From: Symsagittifera roscoffensis
Lineage: Eukaryota > Xenacoelomorpha > Acoela > Convolutidae
Length of the DNA stretch: 64,000 nt
Assembly: GCF_963678635.1 (NCBI RefSeq)
Contig: NC_087071.1
Coordinates: 930,001 to 994,000 of the forward strand
Reading direction: 5' to 3'
Under the pieces are notes generated by a model. That model ran no database searches, had not been told where the DNA came from, and saw only the letters and a list, made by a program, of their open reading frames with translations. The translations under genes were made by a program, and so were the position numbers. This document shows positions 36,127 through 47,796 of this stretch, one piece after another; within the stretch, counting starts at the first letter, position 1; each line of letters opens with the position of its first letter.

Positions 36127-36720
36127 TACAACATCCTCCGTTCCTAAATAATGAAGTACGGGAACGAGATTTACAATAGAAATTGTCAGTTCGCTCGTAA
36201 CGGTCTTTATATTAGCGGATCGCGCGCATCCGACCTCGCCCTAAGGCATTCTAAAAATACGTGAGATAGCGTAGTGTCCACGTGGAACGTCAGGCTCTAC
36301 GACCCAAACCAACTCGCCTGCTTACAACCCAACCTCTGATTGATTGAGTCATTACCCGAGAGCCAAAAAAGCTTGTGTCGTTATCTTTTATGATGGTATT
36401 CTGACTCACACAACGCGCAATGCGCAATAAAGACGTCCACGCCCATTACACAAGAGCTTAAGTCGAGAGAGCGGACCACAACAACGTGTACAGCTCCAGT
36501 GGTGAGACAGGTTAATAAACTTCCGTCTTTTTCCGTACTTCTGCGAATCGGAACTAGAAACAGCCCAAAGTAGTCAACACCTGTGTTAGAGAAAGGAGGT
36601 TGCTTTTAAACCAACCTTTGAATGTGCAGATTAGGCATAATAAAGTTATGGTTTGCGCTTTGCGTTTTCGGCATGTAACGCAGTTTTTTTTAATGATTTG
36701 CAGCAACCAGCGCAAATTTA
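36127..36720 (-). pseudogene. BEL/Pao integrase remnant with internal deletion
   Basis: From right to left the minus strand reads MPKTQSANHNFIMPNLHIQR, then PPFSNTGVDYFGLFLVPIRR. The GVDYFG stretch is the BEL/Pao context of the first catalytic Asp. CLTTGAVHVVVVRSLDL follows, matching the usual F-x-C-x-x-T-x-A-V-H-x-E-x-V segment (the usual Glu is not evident). The frame then breaks near 36380. It resumes with AGELVWVVEPDVPRGHYAIS (36250-36320) and GEVGCARSANIKTV, the usual C-terminal module (G-D-L-V, P-R-G-x-W, then V-R-x-A). VNLVPVL near 36160 is the end of the protein. The segment with the second Asp and the Glu is missing, so the enzyme is dead. Confidence 0.82.
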
Positions 36721-37199
36721 ACCCAACATAAACATCCTTCAAACTGAAAAGTGCAGGCATGTCACCCAAGCCTCGGTGGAGCCTTTTAACGTGTTAGTGT
36801 GTAATAAATAACCGAACAATCGAGTATAACTGGATGCTTGATCTCAAAACTGAAATATTGGTAAACGCTAAATTGGTAACTCGTTGCCGATGGATCGAAG
36901 GATGCCAGTTCGACCAAAGAAAGGTGGCATTTCGACAATTCCTTGTGATACCTTTGTCTAAACTAAGTAGTTATTATCTCTCTAGAGAAGGACTTACACT
37001 GATTAGGTAAATATGTTTCTGCTCAGCAATGTCCAAATTTCATGGGTTGATAGCCATCCAAACAAAAAAGCTACTGCTCTTTTGTATTTAACAATTGAGT
37101 TTTATATCCAGCACAACATTGACGACGAAATTGGATAAAGATTCCAGGCATATGTCAAAGTCAAAGGAAAGGTCTGTGAGTCATATCTTATCGAGAACC

Positions 37200-37500
37200 G
37201 TTGAATCAGGTTTGAACGTCCAAAAAGTCCATTAACAAAGCTCGATCGAGTCCTTGAGAGCTTCCCACGAAATCCTTCGTGTCCCGGTATCAGCTGGGTT
37301 ATTATTGTCAAATATTTGATGACACTGAGCAGTGGTGGTAGACTCCAGAATTTAACCCAGGTGATTAAGAACAAAATTGGGTAATTCATTGCAGGAGTTA
37401 AGCCAGTAGAAATCAGTGGTACTATCTGTCAACATGAAAATGTCTGTAACTTTGAGAAATAGACCTTTCAAAAAATCTGGTTACAAACAGATTTCAGTAG
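37200..37500 (-). pseudogene. BEL/Pao RNase H-region remnant
   Basis: The minus strand reads FMLTDSTTDFYWLNS (37390-37440), corresponding to the conserved W-T-D-S...W-L/I motif with the catalytic Asp kept. NFVLNHLGKILEST follows (the F-V-x-N-R region). Then DNNNPADTGTRRISWEAL (37255-37310) is the N-P-A-D-x-x-S/T-R-G motif that ends this domain in BEL/Pao Pol. Frame changes occur between segments. The domain normally degrades the RNA strand during reverse transcription. It is flanked by RT remnants on the right and integrase on the left, in the expected Pol order. Confidence 0.8.
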
Positions 37501-38079
37501 GAGCTGCTTGAAGCTCCAACTTTGAATAAGATACCGTTTTCATAGGCGACCTGCGGCTTTTCCCAATCACAAAACTAATGCAAACTCGAAAGTCGTGAAC
37601 GAAGGAAAATTACCGCTCAGTAAACATCTTGCAAACAATCACCCAACATGTCAAGTTGTATTCCGTCGGAGACTCCTTTGAAGGGCTTCAAAGTGTCGTC
37701 AGAGAACCCCAGAGAGGAACACCTGAGGGCCTTTTAGAGCCGTATAATCTATAATAGGTGCCAAGTCCTCGCGTTATACGTCGCTACTAATCCAATCGAA
37801 TCAAAAAATATGGAAAAAAGTTTAAAATGGTACGCTGAATGATTGCTTCATCTAGTGGAAGATCAACATCTACACTAACTACTAAGGTATCTTTCACCTA
37901 ATCCTACATAATATCGAGGACATGTGATCACTGGTCTGGACCCTTACAACTATCTTTAGCAATAAAATTGGTTTCGCAAATGTCCATGTTATGAGCGATT
38001 GTTACAACGGGTATGTTACTGACGAGTTTTATCTAATTAAATCCATCTCATTTAATCGACGCTATTAAATCCCAGAATT

Positions 38080-38640
38080 TTTTTAAAGCACAATCAAAAT
38101 TTTGAAATTACCCCAGGTAGTCATCCATGTGAAACTTCTGGAAAACAGCTGAAGCTGCTTCGGGTTACTTAGCTTGTTAATCACTTGCATTCTGCCGCAG
38201 AGCAAAATTTGCACAAATTGGCAGGTCGTGAGCATCAAAAAGTGACCCATGTGTTGATGAACTAGCCCACTTGAAGTGAGATCTTCCCCCACAGAAACAA
38301 GATAGTTGGATGATATTTTTCAATTCGCCCAAAGAGGCAAGCCACGAGCCTGCATAATTCCTCGCTTGTGTTTTGTAAACCTCCCTACTTAATGTTGGGG
38401 CCTCCTTATAAAAAAACCGGAGAGCTGATTGATCTTTTTCGCGGACTCCACTCTGTAAGAACATCTCTTCAATATCGCCTAAAATGGCTTGTTTATGCTG
38501 ACGAAATCCTGAAATTACAAAATGAGATATTGAAGGATATCCTACCACATCAACAGAGACTTGTTCAAGGAAGTGCCTTGCACTTCCATGCATCATTGAG
38601 GACTCGTCGCACCTTACCGGGTTTGTTTGGGCTCAACGGC
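38080..38640 (-). pseudogene. BEL/Pao reverse transcriptase remnant
   Basis: At 38592-38634 the minus strand reads PNKPGKVRRVLNDA, the N-terminal RT block (x-G-K-x-R-x-V-x-D/N-A). After a frameshift GFRQHKQAILGDIEEMFLQS carries the first catalytic Asp in the BEL/Pao form F-R-x-x-x-x-A-x-x-x-D-I-E-x-M-F. SALRFFYKE follows. After another frameshift, PEAASAVFQKFHMDDYLG at 38114-38155 is the metal-binding Y/F-x-D-D box, here M-D-D with a preceding FH where FY is usual. A stop follows immediately. This is the polymerase of the minus-strand BEL/Pao element. Confidence 0.85.
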
Positions 38641-39788
38641 CTGTGATTTGGGATCGATTGCCTGAACGGTTATGACATATCCCTCATCTCTTAGTTTCAG
38701 TTTTTGTCCAGTTTTCGTATGTAACGTCTTGAATTGAGCCAATGAAAACACACCATTATAAGGCAAGCTAATTTCAAGTTCACGACAAAACACTGGTTTT
38801 ATACATTTTCCATTTTTGTGACAACTTTTTAATTTTCAAAAAACGTACAAAGCCTGTTTGTAGCGAAATAAAAGGCATTTATTTGTTTGAAAGCTTCACG
38901 CGACTCCAATTATACCATAATTTGACTTGATCAGCTAGAGAAGTATTCTCGACAACACATTTGAAGCAAGTTGAGTTGGTGCCGAGGGACGGAGGTAAAG
39001 GACCACTAACGACATAATCTTTTGGTTGGCATACGGTCAACAGTTAGTGTGAGTCCTCATCTAGAAGTTTCTCAACGGGTATTATTGCGTGGTAGAAATC
39101 ATGCCCCCTTTTATTGATAACTTTCTCACAAATTTATGGTATCGGCGTTGTGAGAGCCAATCGCGGGTATTTACCCTAAAGTCCAGGTAATGTTTTTTAA
39201 GCTTTAGGACCCAATGTGGATGCCGATATCGTCCTAAACAAAAGCTCGAACCGAAAACGAAAAATTAGCTATCGTCAGTTTTGGCGAAGAGTTGAAATTC
39301 ACTTCATAAGTTCTCATCAACAATGTAGAATTGAACACCTATATGTTGAGACTGACGATAGTGGCAACCAAAATGAGTAGCTTTTCAAAAACAGTAGATA
39401 CTCATGAGTGCATAGAATCACTATAACAAAGGACTAGAGCAGTTGTTATCTTCGAATCAGAAGAAACGACAAGTGATGCGTTTGGTAAGAATCTTTCAAA
39501 TGTTTCCTCAGTTTTGACATCACGAACGGTTGCGTCAGTAGACACGTTTTTGGTGATTGCATCAGTTGATATCGTTTTAAGCGCTTTTTCATTTTAGAGA
39601 ACTTTCGAGAACTTTTTAGAGAGCTTTTAGAGAATTTTTAGCGAGCTATCCTTGCTTTGTAAGCAAGCAAAGCTAAAATTTTGCTCACCCGCATACTTGG
39701 CTCTTTGGCATGAACTTCAAATACGGTACAGTTTAAACACGGTCTATTTACGTTGAAGTTTAGACTTTTCTTTGGTCTCGTTACTTGC

Positions 39789-40061
39789 CTAAATTTTACA
39801 CGCAAGCATCTTTGTAGCTATTTTCAGCTTGGCGGTCGCCTCGGTTTTACTTTTACAGTTGAGCGATGTTAACCTCTGAGTGTCCTCCGATTTTTCCTTT
39901 AGCCACCCAATAAAGTCTAACAAAGTTGGTCGTTGCCATTGATGTCTAACTTGTCTAACTGTGCATTGACCATGCCTCCTTGAGATTTGGGTAAAGCTTG
40001 CTGACAGCGTGGTGCAATGGTGCAAGAGGTTTACATTTTTGAGATCATCATGGAAAGACAA
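39789..40061 (-). pseudogene. BEL/Pao Gag C-terminal fragment (90 codons)
   Basis: A 90-codon open stretch whose residues ~28-60 read ISRRHGQCTVRQVRHQWQRP followed by TLLDFIGWLKEKSED. The P-T-L-x-D-F-x-x-W-L motif with downstream acidic residues is typical of the end of the BEL/Pao Gag domain. Downstream, LNCKSKTEATAKLK is lysine-rich. No zinc knuckle is recognisable. The piece sits where gag should be relative to the RT at 38.6 kb, and is part of the same decayed element. The Met at 40061 is only the first in the open stretch and not necessarily a real start. Confidence 0.65.
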
Positions 40062-40410
40062 TTACTTAAAATTAGAGATGAGCCCTAAAGTTAACGAAAA
40101 AAGAACTTATTACAATTTTCGAATTGTGGATTTTTTGTGTTGGAAAACTATTCTTTTTTTCTAAAGTTTCTCTGAAGAAACGCTGGAGCAATTTTTATAA
40201 TAGTCCACTATTGCTACACTCGGCTGACCGCTTGGTTCAAGAAGCTTAAATTTTTGAGGTAATCATGGAAAGAAAACGACTTACAGACAGACACAAGTCC
40301 CGAAGTTGTTGACCAATATTTTACTAAGTTTAATTGATTTATGGAGTTGTGGATTTTCATTTGGATGGAAAATTGTTCAACTTATCCGCTCTAGCTATAC
40401 TCGGCTATCG
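39998..40410. repeat. Diverged tandem duplication, ~220-bp period
   Basis: The segment 40019-40153 (AATTTTTGAG-like start, ATCATGGAAAGA, TTGTGGATTTT...GGAAAACTATTC) recurs at about 40235-40379 with many substitutions. A third partial match (TCC-CT-GCTACACTCGGCT / CTATACTCGGCT) links 40203-40224 to 40385-40406. It lies at the upstream end of the minus-strand BEL/Pao remnant. Confidence 0.55.
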
Positions 40411-42348
40411 ACTACTTGGCCTTGTCAACAAGAAAAATCTCAGGTATGCAAATTTTTCATCATCACTGAAAATGGCTGAGTGCGGGTTGATTGGGTTGTC
40501 ATCAAAATGTGCACGTAAGCTTCCACTTAAGAAAACTATCCTAGCGGCACTGCAAAAGAATTTCTTCTAAGTATGTTGCTCAAAGTGGATGCTCAAATAA
40601 CGCGACGGAGTTTATGTCAGTGTTGGTAACTTGAAAAAAAAACCAAGATAGAAGCACTGGATTGTGTATGACTCTGTGGAAAAGATTACGGCCGAGTAAA
40701 ATCAGCCCCAACATTTTTTAGGGAGCCATGATACTGAGTGGAACATGAAACATTCGCCCAAATACTACAAGGCGACGGAGCGTCCAAAAATACCTATTAA
40801 CGACTGGCAGGCGTCAGTTACCCTAATTCTACTCGTTTTTCACCGTCTCGACCTAGCCAGTTGATTTTCTGGTCTGTTAAGGTCTAAGTAAAATGTTACT
40901 CTTTTCAGGCCATCAGTCAAACTAATTTTGATCAGCTTTCGTTTACATGCGAACTAAACCACATAGCTGAGTCTCGGATCCTCAGACTACGTGATTGATA
41001 TTAAAAACACGGCTCGAACAACCTATATTATTCTGTTTTTGTTGACAGTTCTGTGTAAATCCATTGGAGATGGATTGAACTTTTCCTCTTTCTAGCTACT
41101 CAAATTCTAAAATGTCACATCATACCGGTGTGAATTCAAATGTTTACAGCATCAGAGTAGCTAAAAAGTTAGTTTACTACAGTCTTTCACCATATATCAG
41201 TCTCTGAGGGACCATTCCGTGTTCTCCTTGCAATAGCGTCGTTATTACTCTCAATTCGTGGCACGGGAGGGTTCTGCTCATTATTCCTTCCCCACTGAAT
41301 CCTCCTTTCCCACTATTTTCTTCTGCTATGAGTCTTATCGTGCGTGATTGTCACGATAAGAGGCTTTGTTTTTCGGTGTTAACGGGCGACTGTTTTCCAC
41401 TATATTTGCTGTTCTTCTGACTTTTTAACTGTTTTCGGTCAAAAATGGCCGTTTTTTTTTCTGAGAAATATTCGTTCTTCAATCGAAATTTTGAAACTAG
41501 AAAATTCTAAAATGTTTCTACCCTTCTTCGCAGCACTTTTTCGTCGTTAAGGCCTCTAATCGTTCTTTCGTGTTTCGCCGGAAAGTTGCACTGTGCCAGT
41601 CCGGAAGGATGGCACATACTCACCGGACAGTCCCCATCAATGTCCCTATTGATCGCATAACACCGGGTTATCGTCAAGTAGTGTTCCAGTTCTCTATAAT
41701 CAACCTTATCTTCTCCACCTCAACTCACTACGTGTCAAAAATGGCATCATACTACATTCTACTGCCTTTCAACGTTTTCACAAAATTTGCACCATGAAGA
41801 GTGTCCTAGATAAAATTTCTTTTCTGACTACTTCCGTCATCTTGCCATAAAACTTCTTTTCGCTCTTGCTGACTAAACAGTTGGGACGTGGCACGGCCAC
41901 GCACCCGTTAAAATTAACTTAAAGTTACTCACCAAGTATAATCAGTTATTTATGCGATCCTTTTCAATATTAAAACTAAGAAACTCTGTGGCTAGGAAAG
42001 TTGTTGAGTTACTCACCCTCTCCGAACGAGCTTACCCAAAGCTACCATGTCGCCACACAGTGAATACGTGTCTTACACAGGTTAAAAACTTCAGTCGTGT
42101 TTAAATAGGTAAATATACTCACCTATGCTCTCCATATATATATCAACAGCACAACTAAAATTTTCTTTCAACACTTTCAACGATTGCAACAATTTTCAAA
42201 GTTTGATCCGACCAAACTAGATCAAAAGAAAAAGTTTAACAGTTTCAATAATAAAATTTAATTGATTAGTTTAAGTTTTAGCACACAAAGACAATCAAGT
42301 TTTTCTCCTTCTCTCTCCATCTCCCATCTCCATTTCTCGTTTATGTCT
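40411..42348. other. Unassigned region between two retroelements
   Basis: About 1.9 kb without a recognisable gene. Short frames on the plus strand (40334-40570, 41570-41797) carry no motif. The left end could hold the upstream part of the BEL/Pao gag and the right end the 3' non-coding end of the composite element. I could not match it to any other segment of the window. A small hairpin is listed separately. Confidence 0.4.
41333..41361. repeat. Perfect 10-bp hairpin
   Basis: TCTTATCGTG (41333-41342) and CACGATAAGA (41352-41361) are exact reverse complements around the 9-nt loop CGTGATTGT. There is no T-run or gene context to call it a terminator. Confidence 0.6.
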
Positions 42349-43622
42349 TCATCCCTCCATTGTTTCTTGTTCTTGCTCTTCGTCTCCACTGTCTTCTAGG
42401 ACTTTCTCCAATATGTCCATGGAGTTGCGGGACGTCCCCCAACTCTCCTGTTCTAACAGCCTCGGTTTGCAACAAGGTAGCAAGTCCACATTCACCTTTT
42501 GCGCCCGGTTCCTGCAAAAGCTGTTGTGAAGACACTGGCTCACATTCGTTCTTGGTCAGCTCGTAAGACCTCTCTTTTCTCATTTTCAGTTACAAAAGGC
42601 GCTCCAGCTACTCGCTTCACCGCCGTGGTAACAGCCTTTCTGTGCCTTAAGAATGCTCTTTTATAAGCTCCCGGTCCTATATCTAGCTGGAAGGATTGAT
42701 AGGCTTCCGTGTTTCTAGACATATGTCGCTTCGAGATCACTGCACGGAATCAAGTCATCAATTTTTGCCCTGACTATATCCTTTCAATGGCTTTGGGTTT
42801 CTCAGAACCTTGCAGGTGGTTCTGAAAAGGTCCAATTCGGTTCATCTTTACGTTCTCCAGCTGCTCAGATGTCGGCACGGCCGTCTCCTGCTCACTTGTG
42901 CCCGCGTTAGCTTCCAACCATCTCACCGCCAGCATGGCACTTACCACCACGATTGACACTTGTTGATTTTGATCGGGCAACGCCGTGGAGTACAACTCCT
43001 CCACGTCCCATACTAGCACCAGATTCCCGCGTTTGGGGTACTATAACGTCTGAGCCAGGCAGTGACAGGGATACTCCCCATGCGTCATCAGTATCTTTCT
43101 TCGGCTCCGATACCCTGAGGCTCCCAGCAACGGTTCCACTTCCATCATTATTCTGTGCACATCGTCTTTTTCTTCTATGGCAGGGAATTCAGTAGGTACC
43201 GCTCCACTCGCTTTCTGCTTCTGGAATTCACTCACATTACCCTCGTTCAACCTCTTGAACTCTTCACCCACTACGTCCTGCAACTCGCCTTCAGATCTCT
43301 TCGAGACTGCCCGAATGATCTTCGCCAACAAGACGTTTGACCTCTCCGACATTCTGGCCAACCTCACGCACTTTGGCACAGAGAAGAGCTGGTCGACCAA
43401 CAACTGCTGTGTCTTCGTGTCCATCACCACCATGTGCGTAGTGTATCTACTATTGCAATATGGTGCAGAGCTCGAACCAACCAGATGTTTCGAGCCAGTA
43501 GGTCTATGATAGGCCTCGCTGTCTTTCAAATTCTTTTCATTTTCCAGAGCCTCTCGCCAGCTTCCAATATTTTGCTCTGTCTGTAGTGCTCCAGGGAATA
43601 CCTCCACACTGAGGAACGTCAT
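42349..43622 (-). pseudogene. Accessory polyprotein, C-terminal part (unknown function)
   Basis: The longest open piece is 193 codons (43041-43622). It contains a hydrophilic helix-rich stretch (LARMSERSNVLLAKIIRAVS, then EFKRLNEGNVSEFQKQ). An 81-codon piece (42774-43019), a 66-codon piece (42540-42740) and a last piece ending near 42349 follow, each in its own frame. The last one is strongly acidic (DILEKVLEDSGDEEQEQE) and reads like a natural C-terminus followed by AT-rich non-coding DNA. No known domain was recognised. Transmembrane segments and signal peptides are not evident. Confidence 0.55.
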
Positions 43623-43637
43623 TAGCCTAAGGACACC

Positions 43638-45121
43638 TTACAGGTATTCTAGCGATTCCATCGAGCTCGTCATGCTGCAAAATCCCAAGGCAGTGATCAA
43701 GTTCACTTGAGTCACTCCATGACAATCCGCGATGAACTCCAATCCACTCTTATGTGACATGCTCACCCTTCCATACAGTTGTGCCAACTGGCGATGCTTC
43801 TCACTCAGCGTAATTAAGCAATGTTCCGAGTTGCACACATGTCCATCCATTCCACTACTGTGAGCTATAGAGGGCCTTGTCTCAAGCAATCACTTGATGG
43901 AGTTCCCTCGATTGGTTCCGCGGATGGGTTGTTCTTCTGCTTCGTTATCCTCATGGCCAGCAGATGGTGTATCATGGCCACTTTAAGTAGACTCGCGTCA
44001 TCATCCTTTTCCAACGTGACATCCGCCGTCATATCCCAGATTAAACGGGCGTTTAGATGTGGACACCAAGAAGGCTTCATGAGTTCCCACATGGTTACTA
44101 CTCTGCTTTTCAAGGGACCGTCCCAAGAACCACAATGAAAACTCACTTACCCCTTCAGCTCGAGAACTGAGTGTTCGACCACTCGTTCTTTTAAAACAAT
44201 TCCCGGCTTGGGTTGTTCCACCATCAGCTTGCTGGTTTCCTTGATCCGTTCAACACAGAAATCAAGCACCACAACTTGCTCATAGTCGAAGTACGCTTCC
44301 CTGGCTTCCTCATTCACGAAGGGATTATATGCCATCCTCGGTATGCCAGACACATATTGGAACGACTTCAATTTCCCCAGTGTTGCATAGTCTTTCTGTC
44401 CCCTGACTGCTTCAATTGACTCCCGGCTCACTTTCAGTATTTTGATGGAGTACCTTCTCACTTCTTCCAACCTGCGATAGCTCTCCATGTCGTTCGACTC
44501 CCTATTTGGTATGACCAATGACATGTCCTGATATAGCTCCAGGAGTGCCCTCAGGAAGTTTCTTTCGCAATCAACTCCCCCTTGCCGAATGGTCTTTAAG
44601 CATTCTTCCAAAACAGGAGTGGGGATACGATCCACCACGAACCTTGCGAAGCAAAGTGCATCCTTACGCTTAGCCCAGGCGATCGCAGAATCGTCTCTAG
44701 AAATCAACACTCGCAGGGCTTCCATCATTTCCAGTTCCTGTTCCTTTGAATTCGAGTCATTTTTGGCTTCATATTCCGCCTTCAAGATGCCAATCAAGCA
44801 CCAAGCCAACTGTACTTGCAGGTCAGTTCTTGTACACGGATAAGACATGTATGCTGCCACCGTCGCAGGCGCATGCATCGTCTCGTCGAAGTATCTTTGA
44901 AGGGCCGCCTTCCAAGAGATTTCCAGTAGCTTTTTCAGCCCGATTTCGTTTGCCTCCGAGGACATCACCGTGCCGTACTCCTTCCGATTCAAGTTAGAAT
45001 TCTCCGTCAGCTCTTTCAGATACTCCTGCATGGCTTGCTTCTCGTTCCAAGCCATCAGGTGCCCTCTCGCGGAATTCCTTGCCTTCAGCATCTCCACATA
45101 ACCCCCTGCTGGATCACCCAC
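43638..45121 (-). pseudogene. Accessory polyprotein, 324-codon open segment and neighbour
   Basis: The longest surviving open stretch of the accessory region (44147-45121) has 324 codons, predicted mostly helical and charged. Examples are ALQRYFDETMHAPATVAAYM, LAWCLIGILKAEYEAKND and RRYSIKILKVSRESIEAVR. It is followed in other frames by 93- and 83-codon pieces (43865-44146, 43638-43889) with composition like coding sequence. The frame enters from 45085-45555 at a frameshift near 45120: the neighbour ends VPDSWV while this piece starts VGDPAGGYVEMLK-like. The first Met is therefore not a true start. No family recognised. Confidence 0.55.
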
Positions 45122-46487
45122 GAGTCTGGCACAGTGATTCGACTATACTCGATCACGTCGAATTGTCCCTCCGGCTTCATTCGGGCCATGTTGGTTTGCG
45201 AGGGCTTGTAATCATCAAGTCCTCCAGATCCGCACTGACTGGTGACCTCCATTTCTAGCTTTGTATCCGCCAGAGTCCGTGCATTTTTCTTTGATTTCGT
45301 GGCTGTTGTGGTCAAACCTGCCAATAGCATAGGGGGTATCAGGTTCTCTTTTTCTCCCTCGGCCAGCGTCGCACCATTTCCTTGCCCACTTTCGCCTGAA
45401 CGAGCTACTCTTGCCAACGTGGCCACCATCGTGCTTGCTTCTGACTTCACCACTCTCGGATTCACGACTCGGCTTCCTGTCTTCCCTTTCAATAGTTTCA
45501 GCCTTTTTTGCGCGTCTGACGGATAACTTTCTCGTGATCTGCTGATCATCGGCACTGTCCTCTGTAACTGACTCGGTCAGAACATCAGACTCTACGTAGC
45601 TCATTATTTTCTCTAGAATCTCGCGCTTGACTGGTTGGTTTAATCCCACCTTCATTACGAACTGCGTCCCGTATCTACGTATCACGTCCCATGTCCGCTC
45701 CATGATAGTTACTCGGTTCCAGGTCATTCCTGTCTTACGTTCCAGTTCGCTTTGGTATCTCTCGCTTTCTTCTTCCAGCAGCGTGCTCAGGAAGGGTACC
45801 CTCATAGCCTCTTCAATCTTCCTCCTCCTTGATGACTCATGTAGCAGTTTTTTGTGGGTCCCTACTCCCGTAGTCCCTTGCCAGGCTTACTGGGCCCACT
45901 GGGGATAAGTTAGCCGGCGCTTCCTTTGTAGGGGACATGAAAGACGATGGCGTCATCAGCAATAGGTTACCATCGACCTCCCCGTCGTCGTCTTCACTAA
46001 ACTGGTATTCCAGCAAGTCTCTTCCCAACGCTCCTAGGTCCATTTCACCCAACTTCTCTCCCTTTCCTTCCATGTTATCATCGTCCTGATCGATCAGCTC
46101 GTCGTCATTTCTATTAGGTTTTGGCTTAGGTCCCGATGGGCCTTGTCGCATATCCATTCCCGAGTCAGGCCGCGCCGGTACGGTCAGGTCCCCTGCGTGA
46201 TAGAACAACTATTCATCCACCAGGAATTCTACCGACTCCTCGCCATGTGGCGCCAGATCATCCACCGTTATGTACGTGCCTCCTCTGCGCTCTTTCGCCA
46301 CTTCCACTATCACTATTTTCACCTCTCCTGACCACTTCAATCGTGATAAATCATCTGTGGGGGTATACACATCATTCCACACATCAGCCGAGTCCTCCGT
46401 TCTCCTGGAAGGTGGGGCCTTGATCTTCTTCCTGCTCCAAGCATCAGGAAACGTGAAATCAAACGTGTCATGGCCACAGCGTTCCAA
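45085..46487 (-). pseudogene. Accessory polyprotein, acidic and basic linker segments
   Basis: Three dovetailing pieces. 46209-46487 contains DDLSRLKWSGEVKIVIVEVA. 45837-46208 is proline/acid-rich, with NRNDDELIDQDDDNMEGKGE and FSEDDDGEVDGNLLL. 45215-45805 begins with a helical stretch (EEESERYQSELERKTGMTWN, then WDVIRRYGTQFVMKVG) and shifts frame near 45540 into the basic, S/T/K-rich piece 45085-45555. Alternating acidic and basic low-complexity segments suggest a flexible linker in a structural or nucleic-acid-binding polyprotein (inference). A stop separates 46209-46487 from 45837-46208 in the same frame. Confidence 0.5.
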
Positions 46488-46602
46488 CTGATGAAGCGCG
46501 GCTCCATCCTTTCACTCCACTTAAGCATTCTACTTTCCGCAACACGAGCCGCTCCGAAGCGAGGGGCAATGGCGGGAGATGTGACTCCCAACAACATCCT
46601 TC

Positions 46603-47727
46603 TTATCGGTGGGTATCGGGGGCATTGGTCCGGCAGCGGCCTGGACCCAGAAAGCCACTCTTGCTGGTTTTCTTTGACTTGTGCGTATGCTTACCGCCAA
46701 TCCTGAATCCTCCACCACTGGTCACAGATTCCAAAGCATCGGATTGAACTGGACATGGGAAAGGTCCTCCCGGCCCATTCGGCATTTCAAATGATTATTA
46801 AAGTTCATCAGCACCCAACCCGGTTCTGCTATTCTTCCGAATAACCTGTCGCCACTGGCCAACCCTCTCAGCTCCTTCTGTTCCACCCTATTAAGCACGG
46901 AACAATCCACAACCGAGACTAGGTTAACGTATAACACCGAGTTCCTGTATGCCTTCACTTGCACGTCTGGGAACGCAAACGACACCACAGGTCCGTACAC
47001 CACCGTGACGAAAACCCTCAATCCATGAATTAGAGCCAGCGGATCGATCCGCATCATAGTGGCCAGATCTGTCAGCAAGGGCATGCCACAATACTGCTTA
47101 GATTCGCCCGCGTCCGTCACCCCCTTGTCTTCTCCTGTGCTACTCCTGTTCTGTTGCAGGAGATAATGCAGCAAGAGGATCCTACAGAGCGAGGCGGTTT
47201 CCAACTGCGCGTTGAATTCACGACTCGTTCTCTGAAGTTGCTTTGGGTAGCGCAATAGCATGAGCAAATCGCTCAACCGACCATACGTCATCGCAATCAG
47301 GGTGAGGAGTCCGTCCAATCCCAGGTCTACCAAAGCTTGGGTGAAGAGATTTGCAGGTCCCTTCACGAAGTTCTCGTGACCAAATGTCACGTACAATGCT
47401 AATACCAGGCCGATCGGTAGTTTCCGGATATCCTTGACAAAGCTCGCGATCAGGTTCCGGGAGGCACTCGGGTAACATGTTGACAGGAAGGATGGCGTCC
47501 ATCCTACTCCCATTCCACCCAAGATAGCGTCTGATCGTTCGTATCTCTTTGATCACCGCCGGTGCATGCTCGAACGCGTCTTCTCCCAGGGTACACAATC
47601 TCGGTGACAAATACAACCATGAGTTGGTGTGTGGCCTCGTATACAAGGCCAATGCCATGAGATCCTCTTCTGCCGATGTCATAATTTTTCTAACTGTCCT
47701 CCTCCGCTCATTCTCCGCGGAATCCAT
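46603..47727 (-). pseudogene. Accessory polyprotein, hydrophobic-helical middle segment
   Basis: 47218-47727 begins MDSAENERRRTVRKIMTSAE and remains plausible to about 47480, where a frameshift hands over to 46722-47522 (266 codons). The latter has several leucine-rich helices (LVDLGLDGLLTLIAMTYGR, LLMLLRYPKQLQRTSREFN, VTVVYGPVVSFAFPDVQVKA). The segment leading in from the right is broken by two TGA codons, near 47735 and 47880. Downstream pieces at 46530-46785 are out of frame with each other. No domain identified. The leucine-rich stretches are amphipathic rather than clear membrane spans. Confidence 0.5.
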
Positions 47728-47796
47728 TTGTCTGAATCAGAGATCATCGGCCATCTGTTGCACCAATAAGTGATCGTCATCTACCCCTGGTCTCAA

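Larger units (their letters stand above)
36127..40061 (-). mobile_element. Old BEL/Pao retroelement, minus strand, heavily decayed
   Basis: Fragments in the correct order from right to left: a Gag C-terminal piece (39789-40061), an unrecognisable protease/linker stretch (~38.7-39.8 kb), reverse transcriptase (38080-38640), RNase H (37200-37500), integrase N-terminal and core start (36370-36720) and integrase C-terminal module (36127-36340). All are frameshifted and stop-ridden. No LTRs or target-site duplication could be seen, as expected for an old copy. It converges tail-to-tail with the plus-strand integrase remnant at 34382-35185. Confidence 0.82.

Noticed and set aside
41333-41361. Hairpin as a transcription terminator
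   Set aside because: No T-run and no gene ending there. Bacterial-type terminators are not expected in this genome.
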